NCBI GenBank assembly: GCA_051880395.1
Contig: JBJENW010000354.1
Coordinates: forward strand, 1 to 36,402
From: JBJENW01 sp051880395
Lineage (GTDB): Bacteria; Bacillota; Clostridia; Lachnospirales; Lachnospiraceae
Reading direction: 5' to 3'
Length of the DNA: 36,402 bases
Below the pieces are notes generated by a model that saw nothing but the letters and a program-made list of their open reading frames with translations, was not told the DNA's origin and made no database searches. The position numbers and the translations under genes were made by a program. Shown piece after piece: positions 9,501 to 17,424 of this stretch; positions within the stretch are counted from its first letter, which is position 1, and every line of letters begins with the position of its first letter.

Positions 9501-11595
9501 TCCTGTTACAGGCGTGACACTTTCCAAAGACAGCTTAGAGTTAGAAGAAGGAGACGATCCTGTTACACTGACAGCAACTGTTGTACCGGATAATGCAACC
9601 AATCCGAAAGTGACATGGGCATCTGACAATACAAAAGTTGCAACCGTAGAAGATGGTGTTGTAACAGTAAAAGGAGTTGGAACAGCAAACATCACTGTAA
9701 CAACAAAAGACGGAAACTTTACAGCAACCTGTAAGGTGACCGTAAACAAGAAAGATGACAATAAGATCGCTGTAAAAGCTGTTACGATCCAGGAGGATTC
9801 GATTACAGTTCCTCTGGGTGACAGCAAAAAAATTAATGCAGTGATCACACCTTCAAATGCAACAGATAAGACTTTGACATGGACTTCTTCGAATCCGGAT
9901 GCAGTATATGTTTCCAAAGATGGAGAAGTGACAGGATTAAAAGAAGGAAAAACTGCAGTGATCACTGCGATGTCAAATAACGGTAAATATGCAACCGTAT
10001 TTGTAAAAGTTGCGGCGACCAGCATTGATATGCCGGAAACATATTCCATCACAGTGAACCAGACAGAAAAATTACCTGTAACGATCGAAAGCGCAGAAGA
10101 TGTGATCCCTGAATGGAGCACAAGCGATGATTCTATCGTGCGTGTAGACAAGGATGGTAAGATCACAGGTGTTTCAGCAGGAACAGCAACCGTTACGGTA
10201 AAAGTTGGTGATGAATCTGCAAGCTGTAAGATTACAGTAAATCCAGAGACAACAACAGAAAAAGTAACAAGTGTCACCTTTAACGCACGTCAGGTGGAAC
10301 TTTCTGTTGGAACAAAGACGACCTTGGAGTACACACTTCATCCGACAGGCGTAAAAGCAAAAGAAGTATTCTGGAACAGTGATGATCCGTCCATCGTTTC
10401 TGTAGATGAGACGACAGGTGTACTCACTGCAAAGAAACTTGGAAAAACATACATCACTGTTACTGCTGACGGAAAACAGGATACCTGTGAAGTGACAGTC
10501 AAAGAGATTCCGGTACCGGTAGAAAAAGTAACATTAAATAACGATAAAGTGACCATCGGTATTGGCGGACAGGAACTTTTGATTCCGACGATCACACCGG
10601 ATAATGCAACCAACCAGAAATTGACTTGGAGCGTAGAAGATGAGCGCATCGCAACTGTAGATGCATACGGACTGGTAACAGGATTAAGAGTCGGTGAGAC
10701 AACCGTCACAGCGACAACCGTAGAAGGTGCACATCGTGCAACATGTAAGATCACAGTTACTCCGGATGCCGTTCAGGTAACAGGTGTAACCGTAAAAGCA
10801 GAGACAACCGAATTATCGGTTGGTGGTACAACAAAACTGACAGCGATCGTCGCTCCGTCGAACGCTTCTCAGGATGTAGAGTGGAAGACCAGCGATCCGG
10901 ATGTCGCAGCAGTTGTGGGCGGTCTGGTAATCGCAAAATCTGCTGGAACTGTAACGATCACAGCCGTTTCTAAAACCGATTCGACAAAGAAAGATTCTGT
11001 GGAAATTACAGTAAAAGCTGCACAGCCAACAACAGCAGTGAAGACGATCAAGCTTTCTCCGTCGAAGTCCTTTACCATGGATGTAAAAGCGAAGAAGACA
11101 TTGAAAGCAACTGTGACACCGTCTAATGCGACGAATAAGAAGCTGACATTCAAGAGCTCAAACAGCAAGATCGTAAAAGTTGCCAAAGTAAGCACAAGTG
11201 CAACAGCAACGACATCGAGTGCAGTTTTACAGGCATTGACACCTGGAAAAGTAAAGATTACGGTATACTCTGCAGATAAGAAAGCAGTAAGCAGTATCTA
11301 TGTCACCGTAAGACCTGCAAAAATTTCCGGATTAAAAGTCGGCAGCTTGAAGAAAAACAGCGTAAAACTGAGCTGGACAAAACAGTCCGGTGTCAGCGGA
11401 TACAAAGTTTACAAATATGATTCGAAGTCCAAAAAATATAAATTATATGCGACAACGAAGAAAAACAGCTATACAGTGACAAAACTGAAAGCAAAGACCA
11501 AATACAAATTCAGAGTGCTTGCTTACAAGACAATCTCTGGTAAGGCTGTTACTGGCGGATATAAAGATGTGTCTGCTACTACAAAAAGAAAATAA
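3583..11595 (+). CDS. Giant secreted bimodular mannanase (GH5_7-like plus GH5_8-like) with CBM, Big_2 and FN3 modules
   Basis: 2670 aa, preceded by an AAGGAGG-type ribosome site. Signal peptide 1-32 (…TQAFA/A). Modules by residue: GH5_7-like mannanase 55-476, with acid/base E253 in AWELANEPR and nucleophile E371 in ILEEYGW; two CBM_X2-like domains 478-567 and 569-666; CBM11-like jelly roll 670-829; EPST linker; Big_2 891-977; an incomplete CBM-like stretch 984-1089; EPSK linker; GH5_8-like mannanase 1140-1453, with acid/base E1271 in NIANEWYG and nucleophile E1368 in IGEFGW; two further CBM-like domains about 1482-1641 and 1661-1841; a small module 1846-1955; seven Big_2 repeats about 1967-2576; Lys-rich FN3 2577-2670. 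The expected role is extracellular endo-beta-1,4-mannan hydrolysis. Subfamily calls rest on recognised motifs, not an alignment. It is probably the first gene of an operon with the two GH9 genes. Confidence 0.9.
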   Translation: MKTKLNRISALFLTFVMTLTTVFSGNMTQAFAANVQPDAAVDAETEDKTGASDDFVYVDDGKFKVNGSDFYFAGTNNYYINFKPDGTVDAVFEDAEKMGLSVIRTWANLDVGFPTGESDSNGDKFTDSVDGGPKETIWYQCFDKAAGKPVVNESESGIQRLDYCLYQAKKHNIRMIFTLVNYWSAFGGMQQYLKWAGENSGSTDAIQDKFYTDPTIKQWFKDYIKTLMNHTNVYTGVKYKDDPTIFAWELANEPRNDEAKHSGNLVSWAKDISEFIKKEDPNHMVAVGDEGGLNFSKENAPSDIASFVSGKQEFNGGMGDYEALMKLDSIDFGTPHLYLSDWNFDIPMMEAWLKYHSTIAHENGKAVILEEYGWNATKDGRIIEDRVEYYQTLFDFIEGKKIDGVDYDGDTFWMIASNTVAGLDGKSDSYGYYPNYDGYTIYGPSVTLNPQDSQADPTGTNATLVKMVQEHSQVMLNKGDRNSLDKSSGTFDKANASDVTVKLKTQTGATFKEITMDGETLSSSAYSASGDSYTLKSSYLNDVEEGIYTLTFVMSTGVCPSYTLTVKDSSITDAVVTPSEAAFDKNPLVAKNVIFKVTPNDGGELKALKVIKDGKKVVVGTRNYTYSNNRLTIKANYLATVTDEKVNFVLDFAKGVDPQITIVISDTTGSEIIDDFESYESDAKVSAAWAKNQYGDQVEATLAKDKGNGTALAYKYAIGSWCGLIKTVKDGEFASFDGIEMWADLSEGGANPLTLQLKDKNGVEWEYRIDSMGTTYPTAGVIQIPFDQFKDKNNQAEGKPNDEKITSFSIYVNGSGQGTLYFDDIKMYGAGGGDLNPDEPIDPDPSTEPSQEPSTKPSTDPSTEPSTKPSDKPSTEPSTKPSTDEPSEDTAIHVEKVKLDQTKVTAYVGGTVTLKATVEPAYADDTSVTWSSSDEKIATVKDGKVTLNKAGTVKITVTTNDGNKTATCTITVKEVPVDPTETKGNIFLDDFGVSANGWEAAAGENYGHGEKGVTDAKPDVTLGSGNLQVGLDYSANSNDTDSTANVAKDYSANPFDISGKNYIGYKIQYPKEADGKFSTKITGTKIEKETEPSAEPSKEPSQEPSKEPSKEPSKEPSQEPSTEPSTEPSVAPSTPDVIPETGAMTVKNGKLYDGSGKEFIMRGVNITHPWKADYTEDSIKKVAELGANSVRVCISDGDEWDKTTLSELKNIMNWCKTKGLICVFDVQDTTGINTTTGKHGLDNAISYWTQSDVVQFMNDNKDYAILNIANEWYGDWADNADAYEAGYKKAVKALRDAGIESVLMVDAPGYAQDVPNLVKAIPGITAADATGQIMFSIHAYASFGETEKKVTDYLNSAVATGACICIGEFGWFHSDTRVKFEKMMEICEEKGIGTLAWSWGGNEQSPTNSQLDMVDTLDKMNLSAWGTCVFGGDYGIQNTSKMAYTGKKAYTGTVVAQDIAGLKEPEKVIDEPKDPDAINVDINPYLLGKGEWVLSQNGSLKGEEGYTLTDAKVTKLDPNGYNVSIDLTKETEKDICLTYIPDEPLDFSKVQNFGVVIRNNTNATVQVCPIFKTGDDWEWCEPCNPRYFGVLKHRAGICTYKVGNFNNSDDVRMILLRLQKSSDKPTGTVDILSCATDVTPDPPMNSTDKQVDCEFTEAVKEINRPKHIGSFTWKFSGDNTSEQDSTMQSQIESLTVDKERDTLVLNYKGVGEKKAGAQAHTVPGEGIGIDATEYDTMKATITNTGTSTVCVNALMRTGGGWTWSESAGYVNGEFEPDREIKPGDSIDVIYKLDEAKWKIGLATSYDGSLTNMDDLRALGWAVYSNSGSDLSGTLEFSNFDLYNSSKTKTNSSVTTLVSDKLQMLNFVENMFVTDDAVSEDATAATKESVVFSEKAKIINKVLDEETGMYTALVYAPLKNAVGTNVDKFTLGFVGNKTDYKGTIAIDDIRLFDGLPEQIDDGGSEGGSEVGNAVPVTGVTLSKDSLELEEGDDPVTLTATVVPDNATNPKVTWASDNTKVATVEDGVVTVKGVGTANITVTTKDGNFTATCKVTVNKKDDNKIAVKAVTIQEDSITVPLGDSKKINAVITPSNATDKTLTWTSSNPDAVYVSKDGEVTGLKEGKTAVITAMSNNGKYATVFVKVAATSIDMPETYSITVNQTEKLPVTIESAEDVIPEWSTSDDSIVRVDKDGKITGVSAGTATVTVKVGDESASCKITVNPETTTEKVTSVTFNARQVELSVGTKTTLEYTLHPTGVKAKEVFWNSDDPSIVSVDETTGVLTAKKLGKTYITVTADGKQDTCEVTVKEIPVPVEKVTLNNDKVTIGIGGQELLIPTITPDNATNQKLTWSVEDERIATVDAYGLVTGLRVGETTVTATTVEGAHRATCKITVTPDAVQVTGVTVKAETTELSVGGTTKLTAIVAPSNASQDVEWKTSDPDVAAVVGGLVIAKSAGTVTITAVSKTDSTKKDSVEITVKAAQPTTAVKTIKLSPSKSFTMDVKAKKTLKATVTPSNATNKKLTFKSSNSKIVKVAKVSTSATATTSSAVLQALTPGKVKITVYSADKKAVSSIYVTVRPAKISGLKVGSLKKNSVKLSWTKQSGVSGYKVYKYDSKSKKYKLYATTKKNSYTVTKLKAKTKYKFRVLAYKTISGKAVTGGYKDVSATTKRK
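6115..6243 (+). repeat. EPST/KPST linker repeat in the bimodular mannanase
   Basis: Tandem 12-bp units encoding (T/S)EPS, KPS and DPS. They join the CBM11-like domain to the first Big_2 domain. Codon use varies between copies. Confidence 0.8.
6850..6984 (+). repeat. EPSK linker repeat in the bimodular mannanase
   Basis: Tandem EPSK, EPSQ and EPST units encoded by 12-bp repeats. They follow directly on an incomplete CBM-like stretch and lead into the GH5_8-like catalytic domain. Confidence 0.8.
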
Positions 11596-11627
11596 GTTTT
11601 AAGTAAAAACACGAGAGAAACACTGGA

Positions 11628-11653
11628 AGGCTCTGCCGATTTTGGCGGAGCCT
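11628..11653 (+). other. Intercistronic hairpin without a T-tract
   Basis: A 10-bp stem with one G-U pair (GGCTCTGCC 11629-11637, GGCGGAGCC 11644-11652, plus an A-T closing pair) and a GATTTT loop, between the mannanase stop and the first GH9 gene. The next bases are AAAGTGCAAATA, so efficient intrinsic termination is unlikely. An mRNA processing or stability element, or a weak attenuator, fits better. No good promoter is visible between here and the next start. Confidence 0.6.
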
Positions 11654-11705
11654 AAAGTGCAAATAGGAAAAATATAGACAGAATGCAAGAGAAATGGAGG
11701 ATGTA

Positions 11706-14700
11706 ATGAAAAAGAGAGCAATCTTTCAGAAAAAGTTCTGGAAAAAAGGATTGGCACTTACTCTGGCAGGTACCATGGCGTTCGGACTGGTAGATGTGCC
11801 GGGGCTTCACACGGTTACACAGGTGCAGGCGGCAACAAAGTATAATTACGCCACTGCACTGGAGAAATCCCTTGTTTTTTATGAGTTACAAAAATCCGGA
11901 AAATTGGATGGACCAGAATTTAATCGAAACAACTGGCGTGGGGATTCTTGCCTGAATGATGGTAAGGATGCCGGTTTGGATTTAACCGGAGGCTGGTTTG
12001 ATGCGGGAGATCATGTAAAATTTAATCTTCCGATGTCTTACACGGCAACAACACTGGCATGGTCTTATCTGGAAAACACAGAAGTGTATGAGAAGACCGG
12101 ACAGACAAAATATCTGAAGAATGAAGTAAAATGGGCAAATGATTATTTTATCAAATGTCATGCAAAAGAGGATCGCTACTATTATCAGGTCGGTGATGGA
12201 AATGCCGATCATACATATTGGGGAGCGGCAGAGACCGTAGAAGCACGTATGGAGCGCCCGTCTTATTATGTGGATGGAACCGCAGAAAACGGCGGATCGG
12301 CAGTCTGTGGTGAAACGGCAGCCTCCCTCGCAGCCGCATCCATCGTATTTAAAGACGATGATCCGGCATATTCTGCAGAATGTTTGAAACATTCGAAGGC
12401 ATTGCTGGAGATGGCAACAAAAGCCAGCAGCGATAAAGGCTATACCGCGGCAGAAGGATTCTATCATTCCTGGAGCGGGTTTTATGATGAACTCGCCTGG
12501 GCGAATATGTGGCTGTATAAGGCGACTGGAGAGAAATCCTATTTAGAGAAAGCGGAGAGCTATGTTTCCAAGTGGAATAAGCAGGGACAGTCCAATGACA
12601 TTGAATACCAGTATGGACACAGCTGGGATGATGTACATTATGGTGCAGCTCTGTTGATCGCACAGGCAGATAGTAAATCAGAAACAGGAAAAGCTTGTTT
12701 AAAAAATATTGAGAATAACCTGGAATGGTGGGCAGCTGGTGCCAAGAAAAAATCGCCGGGTGGACTTTCCTGGTTATCCGAATGGGGTTCTGTGCGTTAT
12801 GCAACGACATCCGCATTCCTTGCAGCCGTTTATGCGCAGTGGGAAGGCGGTGACAGCGCAAAGAGAAAAAGTTTTGGTGACTGGGCAGAATCCCAGGCAG
12901 AATATGCCCTGGGAAGTTCCGGTCAGTGTTTCCAGGTGGGATATGCAAACGATACCTGCCCTCGAAATGTACATCACCGTACCGCGCACGGAACATGGCT
13001 GGATCAGTTGACGGCAGAACCGGAACAGTCCAGACATTTGCTGGTTGGTGCATTAGTCGGTGGATGTAAAGGAGCCGATGATAAATACACTGATGATCGT
13101 GGGGACTATTATTCAAACGAGGTTGCCTGCGACTATAATGCAGGATTTACCGGTCTGATGGCAGCAATGTATGCAAGAAACGGTTACAAACAGCCGGATG
13201 CCTTTGATCCGGATGCAGGAGCCTATGAGACACCGGATGATATTCCGGAAATTTCTGTTGAGGCATCCATCAATGCCAAAGATGCGACAAATGTGATCAA
13301 TTTTGTGGAAATTAAGGCGGTTGTGTACAATAAGACCGCATGGCCGGCAAGAGTGACAGATAAACTGAGTTTCCGCTTCTATGTGGATATCAGTGATGCG
13401 ATCAAAAACGGTGCAAACCCAGAGGATTTTGAAGTAAGTTCAAATTATACGATGTATGATGGCACAACACTTTCTCCTCTGAAACCGTTTGATGAGGCAA
13501 AAGGTATTTATTATACAGAAATCAGTTTAGATGGAGCAAAGATTTATCCGGGTGGACAGAACTATTACCGCAGTGAAGTACAGTTCCGTATCAAAGCACC
13601 TGGAAAATGGGATTTCTCCGGAAGCCCGTCCTTACAGGGATTGAAAGAGGGAAATCAGGACATTACACTGGCAAACAATATCACAGTTTATGATGATGGG
13701 GTTCAGGTATTCGGACAGGATCCAAATGGAGTTGGACCATCCGAAACTCCGGTTGTAAGACCGAGTACACCGAATACACCAAGTCAGGCTCCAAGTAAAG
13801 AGCCGAGCAAGGAGCCGAGCAAAGAACCAAGCAAGGAGCCAAGTAAGGAACCGAGCCAGGAACCAAGCAAAGAGCCGAGCAAGGAACCGAGCGTACCGAC
13901 TCAGCCGAGTGCAGAACCAAGCATTGAAGATCCAAACGAAAATCCGGACCCGGATCCAGAACCGAATCTTCCGGCAGAGCCAAGTAACAAACCAAGCACA
14001 AGCAAACCGAGTACAAGTAAACCGAGCACAAGTGTGCCAAACAGCCAGCCGAATGGAGAACAAAAGACCGGCGATGACTGGCTGCACACCGAAGGTGCAG
14101 ACATCAAAGACAAGAACGGAACAACCGTTCGCCTGACCGGTGCAAACTGGTTCGGTTATAACTGCGGCGAGCGTATGCTGCATGGAATCGGCTGGGGTGC
14201 GGATATTGAAACCGTGATCTCTCAGTGTGCAGACCGAGGAATTAACTTACTGCGTATTCCGATTTCGACAGAGCTGATGCTGGAGTGGAAAGCAGGAACA
14301 GTCGTCGACAATTACAATTTCTCCAATTCCGATTATTATCTGGATAACCCGGCATTAGTAAAAGAAGACGGTACACCGATGAACAATCTGGAAGTCTTTG
14401 ATAAGATGATGGAGCTCTGTAAAAAATACGGTGTGAAAGTCATGGTCGATGTACACAGTGCAAAGGCAGACAATTCCGGACATAACTATCCGGTTTGGTA
14501 TAACGAAGAAGAAGGAATTACCACACAGGACTGGATCGACGGATGGACCTGGCTGGTAAACCGTTACAAAAACGATGATACCCTCATTGCGTGTGACCTG
14601 GAAAATGAACCACACGGAAAAAGAGATGAAAAGCTGTTCGCAAAATGGGACAATTCCAAAGATGAGAACAACTGGAAATATGCTGCAGAGCAGTGTGCAA

Positions 14701-17333
14701 ATGCGATCTTAAAGATCAACCCGAACCTTTTGATTATGGTAGAGGGAATTGAACAGAATCCAAAAGACGGACATACCTATGATGAGGAAGCACAGAAGGA
14801 TGTCAACAGCAATTATCTGAACTACGAAGGCGCATGGTGGGGCGGTAACTTACGTCTGGTTAAGAAACTGCCGATGGAACTCGAAAAAGAAGAGTGGAAT
14901 GATCAGATCGTATACTCTCCGCATGACTATGGTCCAAAGGTATTCCAGCAGGCATGGTTTAATAAGGACTTTACCGAGAAAACACTTTTGGATGACTACT
15001 GGTATGATGCATGGGCGTATCTGGTAGAAGAAAACATTTCCCCGCTTTTGATGGGTGAATGGGGTGGATTCATGGACGGTGAGGACAACGAGAAATGGAT
15101 GAATCTGCTCGCAGAGTATATGAATAAAAAGAATATCAGCCATACGTTCTGGTGTATCAATCCGAACTCCGGAGATACCGGTGGATTATTGGATGCAACA
15201 TGGACGAGCTGGGATGAGAAAAAATATGCATTGTTGAAAACGACATTGTGGCAGACAAAAGATGGAAAATTCATCAGTCTGGATCATGAAAAAGCATTGG
15301 GAGCAAACGGAATCAGTCTGAAAGAATATAGCGGAAAAGGTGCAGATTCCGAAAATCCAAGCGGCCCAGACGGCCCGGCAGAGGTACCGAGTGAGGGGTC
15401 AGATACAAGCTATGTAAAAGCAGAGAGCATTACGGTAAATCCGACTTCTGTATCCGTACAGGTTGGAAAAGAGACAAAATTGACTGCAACCGTAGAGCCA
15501 AAGAATGCAACAAACAATACAGTATACTGGACGAGCGAAAACCGTAAGATCGCAACGGTACAAAATGGTGTCGTAAAAGGAATCGCAGCCGGAACCGTAA
15601 AAATTACTGCATGGTCCGGTTCGAAAGAGCATCCGGTAAAAACGACTTGTACCGTTACAGTGACAAAAGCAGAGGTTCCATCCGGTTCAGGATCTGCACA
15701 GCCGACAACACCGAGTAAGCCATCCGGCGATCAGCCGAGTGAGAGTGAACCGGTGACTCCGTCAGAGCCGTCCGATTCAAAACCGAGCACCCCGACAACG
15801 CCATCCAAACCGTCGGAGGATGCAGAGAGTCAGCCAGCCAGACCGACGACTCCGTCAGAGCCGTCTGATGATAAGCCGAGCGACCCGACGAGACCGACAC
15901 AGCCGTCCCAGGGCAATACAAGCAAACCGACAAACCCGAGTCAGCCGACAAGTCCGTCGAAACCGACAAGCCCAAATCAGCCGACCGAGCCGAGTCAGCC
16001 GACGGAGCCGACTGCGATCCGCTTTATCCAGTCGGTTCTGCGTCTGAAAGAAGGCGCTACCGGAAAACTGCAGTATCAGTTAGAACCGGCAGGAGTTTCT
16101 ACGGATGTAACGTGGAGTGTAGAAGATGATTCCATTGTAAGCGTGGAAAAAGACGGAACCGTCAAAGCACGAAAAGATGGAAGCACGATGGTAACTGTGA
16201 TCACAGCAAATGGTAAAAAAGCCAGCTGCGTGGTCATTGTAGAGAAAACGTCTACAGACCCGACGATCATCAGTGTCAGTGGTGTGGAGATCACGACAGG
16301 AAATACCTCTGTACAGGTAGGAAAAACCGGTCAGATGAAAGCCAAGGTTCTTCCAGAAAATGCATCCAATCAGAATATCGCATGGTCGAGCAGTGACCCG
16401 AGTGTAGTATCGATCGATGCTGCTACCGGTGAATGGAAAGCAGTCAGTGCAGGAACCGCAGTCATCACTGTCAGCACAGAGGACGGCGGAAAAACCGACA
16501 TGTGCATGATTCAGGTAAATGAAGAACCAGTCAGTGAAGTCAGACTGGATCACATTCAGTTTGAAAACGGAACAGCAAATCTGAACGTAGGAGATGTCAA
16601 AAATCTGTCACTGATCTTTGTACCGTCAAACGCAACAGATAAAACGGTTAGCTGGGAGAGCAGTGATCCGACGATCGTATCCGTAGAAAATGGTTTGATC
16701 AAAGCGAAAAAGGTCGGAACAGCGATCATTACAGCAACTGCAAAAGATGGCGGCTCCAAGGCACAGTGTTTTGTTACAGTAAAAGAAGCACAAAAAGTGA
16801 CAAAGGTGAAACCGTCCTATACAAAGAAGACGACGTCCGTCGGAAAGAAATTCAGCCTTACGGCTTCTGTTTTACCGACGAATGCGGCAAATACAAAAGT
16901 GAGATTTACGACATCCAGCAGCAAGATTGTCGCGATCACCTCTCAGAGCAGCAAAGGAAAAGCAAACCTGACAGCAAAGAGACCGGGAATTGCCACCATT
17001 ACGGTTCAGTCACTGGGTAATACGAAGGCAAAAGCAACTGTTACGATCACCGTAAAACCGGCAAAAGTAACCAGTGTAAAATACAAAGCAGGAACTACCA
17101 GTGTGAAATTGAGCTGGAAAGCACAGAGCGGTGTGAAAGGCTATCAGGTGTATCGTTACGATAGCAAGACAAAGAAATATAAGCTGTATAAGACGGTAAA
17201 AGGAAACAGTCTGACCGCATCGAAGTTAAAGAGAAAAACCTCTTACAAATTTAAAGTGAGAGCGTATGCAAAGAGTGGTTCAAAAGTTTTGTCAGGTGAT
17301 TTCTCTTCTGTTGCAACCGTAAAAACGAAATAA
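11706..17333 (+). CDS. Secreted bifunctional cellulase GH9-CBM3c-GH5_1-like with Big_2/FN3 tail
   Basis: I place the start at ATG 11706. A TGGAGG ribosome site (11695-11700) sits 5 nt upstream and lies inside the 4-codon longer frame that begins at 11694. This gives 1875 aa. Modules by residue: signal peptide 1 to about 43; GH9 about 45-510, with the DAGDH motif (D99, D102) and proton donor E472 in YYSNEVACDYNAG; CBM3c about 515-675; PSKEPS linker about 678-788; GH5_1-like endoglucanase about 789-1215, with acid/base E968 (ENEP) and nucleophile E1118 (MGEWGG); a Big_2 domain; a second Pro/Ser/Thr linker; four more Big_2 domains; a Lys-rich FN3 about 1783-1875. GH9-CBM3c pairs are commonly processive endoglucanases, and GH5_1 are endo-beta-1,4-glucanases. 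The catalytic half is closely paralogous to the next gene. Likely co-transcribed with its neighbours. Confidence 0.92.
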   Translation: MKKRAIFQKKFWKKGLALTLAGTMAFGLVDVPGLHTVTQVQAATKYNYATALEKSLVFYELQKSGKLDGPEFNRNNWRGDSCLNDGKDAGLDLTGGWFDAGDHVKFNLPMSYTATTLAWSYLENTEVYEKTGQTKYLKNEVKWANDYFIKCHAKEDRYYYQVGDGNADHTYWGAAETVEARMERPSYYVDGTAENGGSAVCGETAASLAAASIVFKDDDPAYSAECLKHSKALLEMATKASSDKGYTAAEGFYHSWSGFYDELAWANMWLYKATGEKSYLEKAESYVSKWNKQGQSNDIEYQYGHSWDDVHYGAALLIAQADSKSETGKACLKNIENNLEWWAAGAKKKSPGGLSWLSEWGSVRYATTSAFLAAVYAQWEGGDSAKRKSFGDWAESQAEYALGSSGQCFQVGYANDTCPRNVHHRTAHGTWLDQLTAEPEQSRHLLVGALVGGCKGADDKYTDDRGDYYSNEVACDYNAGFTGLMAAMYARNGYKQPDAFDPDAGAYETPDDIPEISVEASINAKDATNVINFVEIKAVVYNKTAWPARVTDKLSFRFYVDISDAIKNGANPEDFEVSSNYTMYDGTTLSPLKPFDEAKGIYYTEISLDGAKIYPGGQNYYRSEVQFRIKAPGKWDFSGSPSLQGLKEGNQDITLANNITVYDDGVQVFGQDPNGVGPSETPVVRPSTPNTPSQAPSKEPSKEPSKEPSKEPSKEPSQEPSKEPSKEPSVPTQPSAEPSIEDPNENPDPDPEPNLPAEPSNKPSTSKPSTSKPSTSVPNSQPNGEQKTGDDWLHTEGADIKDKNGTTVRLTGANWFGYNCGERMLHGIGWGADIETVISQCADRGINLLRIPISTELMLEWKAGTVVDNYNFSNSDYYLDNPALVKEDGTPMNNLEVFDKMMELCKKYGVKVMVDVHSAKADNSGHNYPVWYNEEEGITTQDWIDGWTWLVNRYKNDDTLIACDLENEPHGKRDEKLFAKWDNSKDENNWKYAAEQCANAILKINPNLLIMVEGIEQNPKDGHTYDEEAQKDVNSNYLNYEGAWWGGNLRLVKKLPMELEKEEWNDQIVYSPHDYGPKVFQQAWFNKDFTEKTLLDDYWYDAWAYLVEENISPLLMGEWGGFMDGEDNEKWMNLLAEYMNKKNISHTFWCINPNSGDTGGLLDATWTSWDEKKYALLKTTLWQTKDGKFISLDHEKALGANGISLKEYSGKGADSENPSGPDGPAEVPSEGSDTSYVKAESITVNPTSVSVQVGKETKLTATVEPKNATNNTVYWTSENRKIATVQNGVVKGIAAGTVKITAWSGSKEHPVKTTCTVTVTKAEVPSGSGSAQPTTPSKPSGDQPSESEPVTPSEPSDSKPSTPTTPSKPSEDAESQPARPTTPSEPSDDKPSDPTRPTQPSQGNTSKPTNPSQPTSPSKPTSPNQPTEPSQPTEPTAIRFIQSVLRLKEGATGKLQYQLEPAGVSTDVTWSVEDDSIVSVEKDGTVKARKDGSTMVTVITANGKKASCVVIVEKTSTDPTIISVSGVEITTGNTSVQVGKTGQMKAKVLPENASNQNIAWSSSDPSVVSIDAATGEWKAVSAGTAVITVSTEDGGKTDMCMIQVNEEPVSEVRLDHIQFENGTANLNVGDVKNLSLIFVPSNATDKTVSWESSDPTIVSVENGLIKAKKVGTAIITATAKDGGSKAQCFVTVKEAQKVTKVKPSYTKKTTSVGKKFSLTASVLPTNAANTKVRFTTSSSKIVAITSQSSKGKANLTAKRPGIATITVQSLGNTKAKATVTITVKPAKVTSVKYKAGTTSVKLSWKAQSGVKGYQVYRYDSKTKKYKLYKTVKGNSLTASKLKRKTSYKFKVRAYAKSGSKVLSGDFSSVATVKTK
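13761..14043 (+). repeat. PSKEPS linker repeats in the first GH9/GH5 cellulase
   Basis: Tandem 12-bp units encoding KEPS and QEPS, followed by SKPST-type units. They separate the CBM3c from the GH5 domain. Codon use varies between units, as in the other linkers of this block. Confidence 0.8.
15700..16015 (+). repeat. Second Pro/Ser/Thr-rich linker in the first GH9/GH5 cellulase
   Basis: Encodes irregular PSKPS, TPSEPSD and QPTEPS units between the first Big_2 domain and the following Big_2 array. It is less regular than the EPS linkers, but of the same extended-linker type. Confidence 0.75.
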
Positions 17334-17365
17334 ACAAAGGGGAAACGCTTTAGACAAAAAGCAGA

Positions 17366-17404
17366 AAAGAACCGGGAAAACAGCAAGTTTCTCCGGTTCT
17401 TTCT
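17366..17404 (+). terminator. Terminator-like hairpin between the two GH9/GH5 genes
   Basis: A stem with arms AAGAACCGG (17367-17375) and CCGGTTCTT (17393-17401), partly extended inward, followed by a short interrupted T-run (TTCTTTCT). It ends only 20 nt before the next start, with that gene's ribosome sites in between. No promoter can fit downstream of it, so the next gene must rely on read-through or an upstream promoter. It is more likely an attenuator than a full stop. Confidence 0.6.
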
Positions 17405-17424
17405 AAAAGGAGGAAGGAGATTTT

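Noticed and set aside
12349..13116. 255-codon antisense frame inside the GH9 domain
   Set aside because: It lies wholly opposite a well-supported GH9 coding sequence. Its product has no recognisable domain and no good ribosome site.
17338..17352. cre-like (catabolite repression) operator after the first GH9/GH5 gene
   Set aside because: GGGGAAACGCTTTAG matches only the central part of the TGWAANCGNTNWCA consensus and lies between cistrons, not at the operon promoter.
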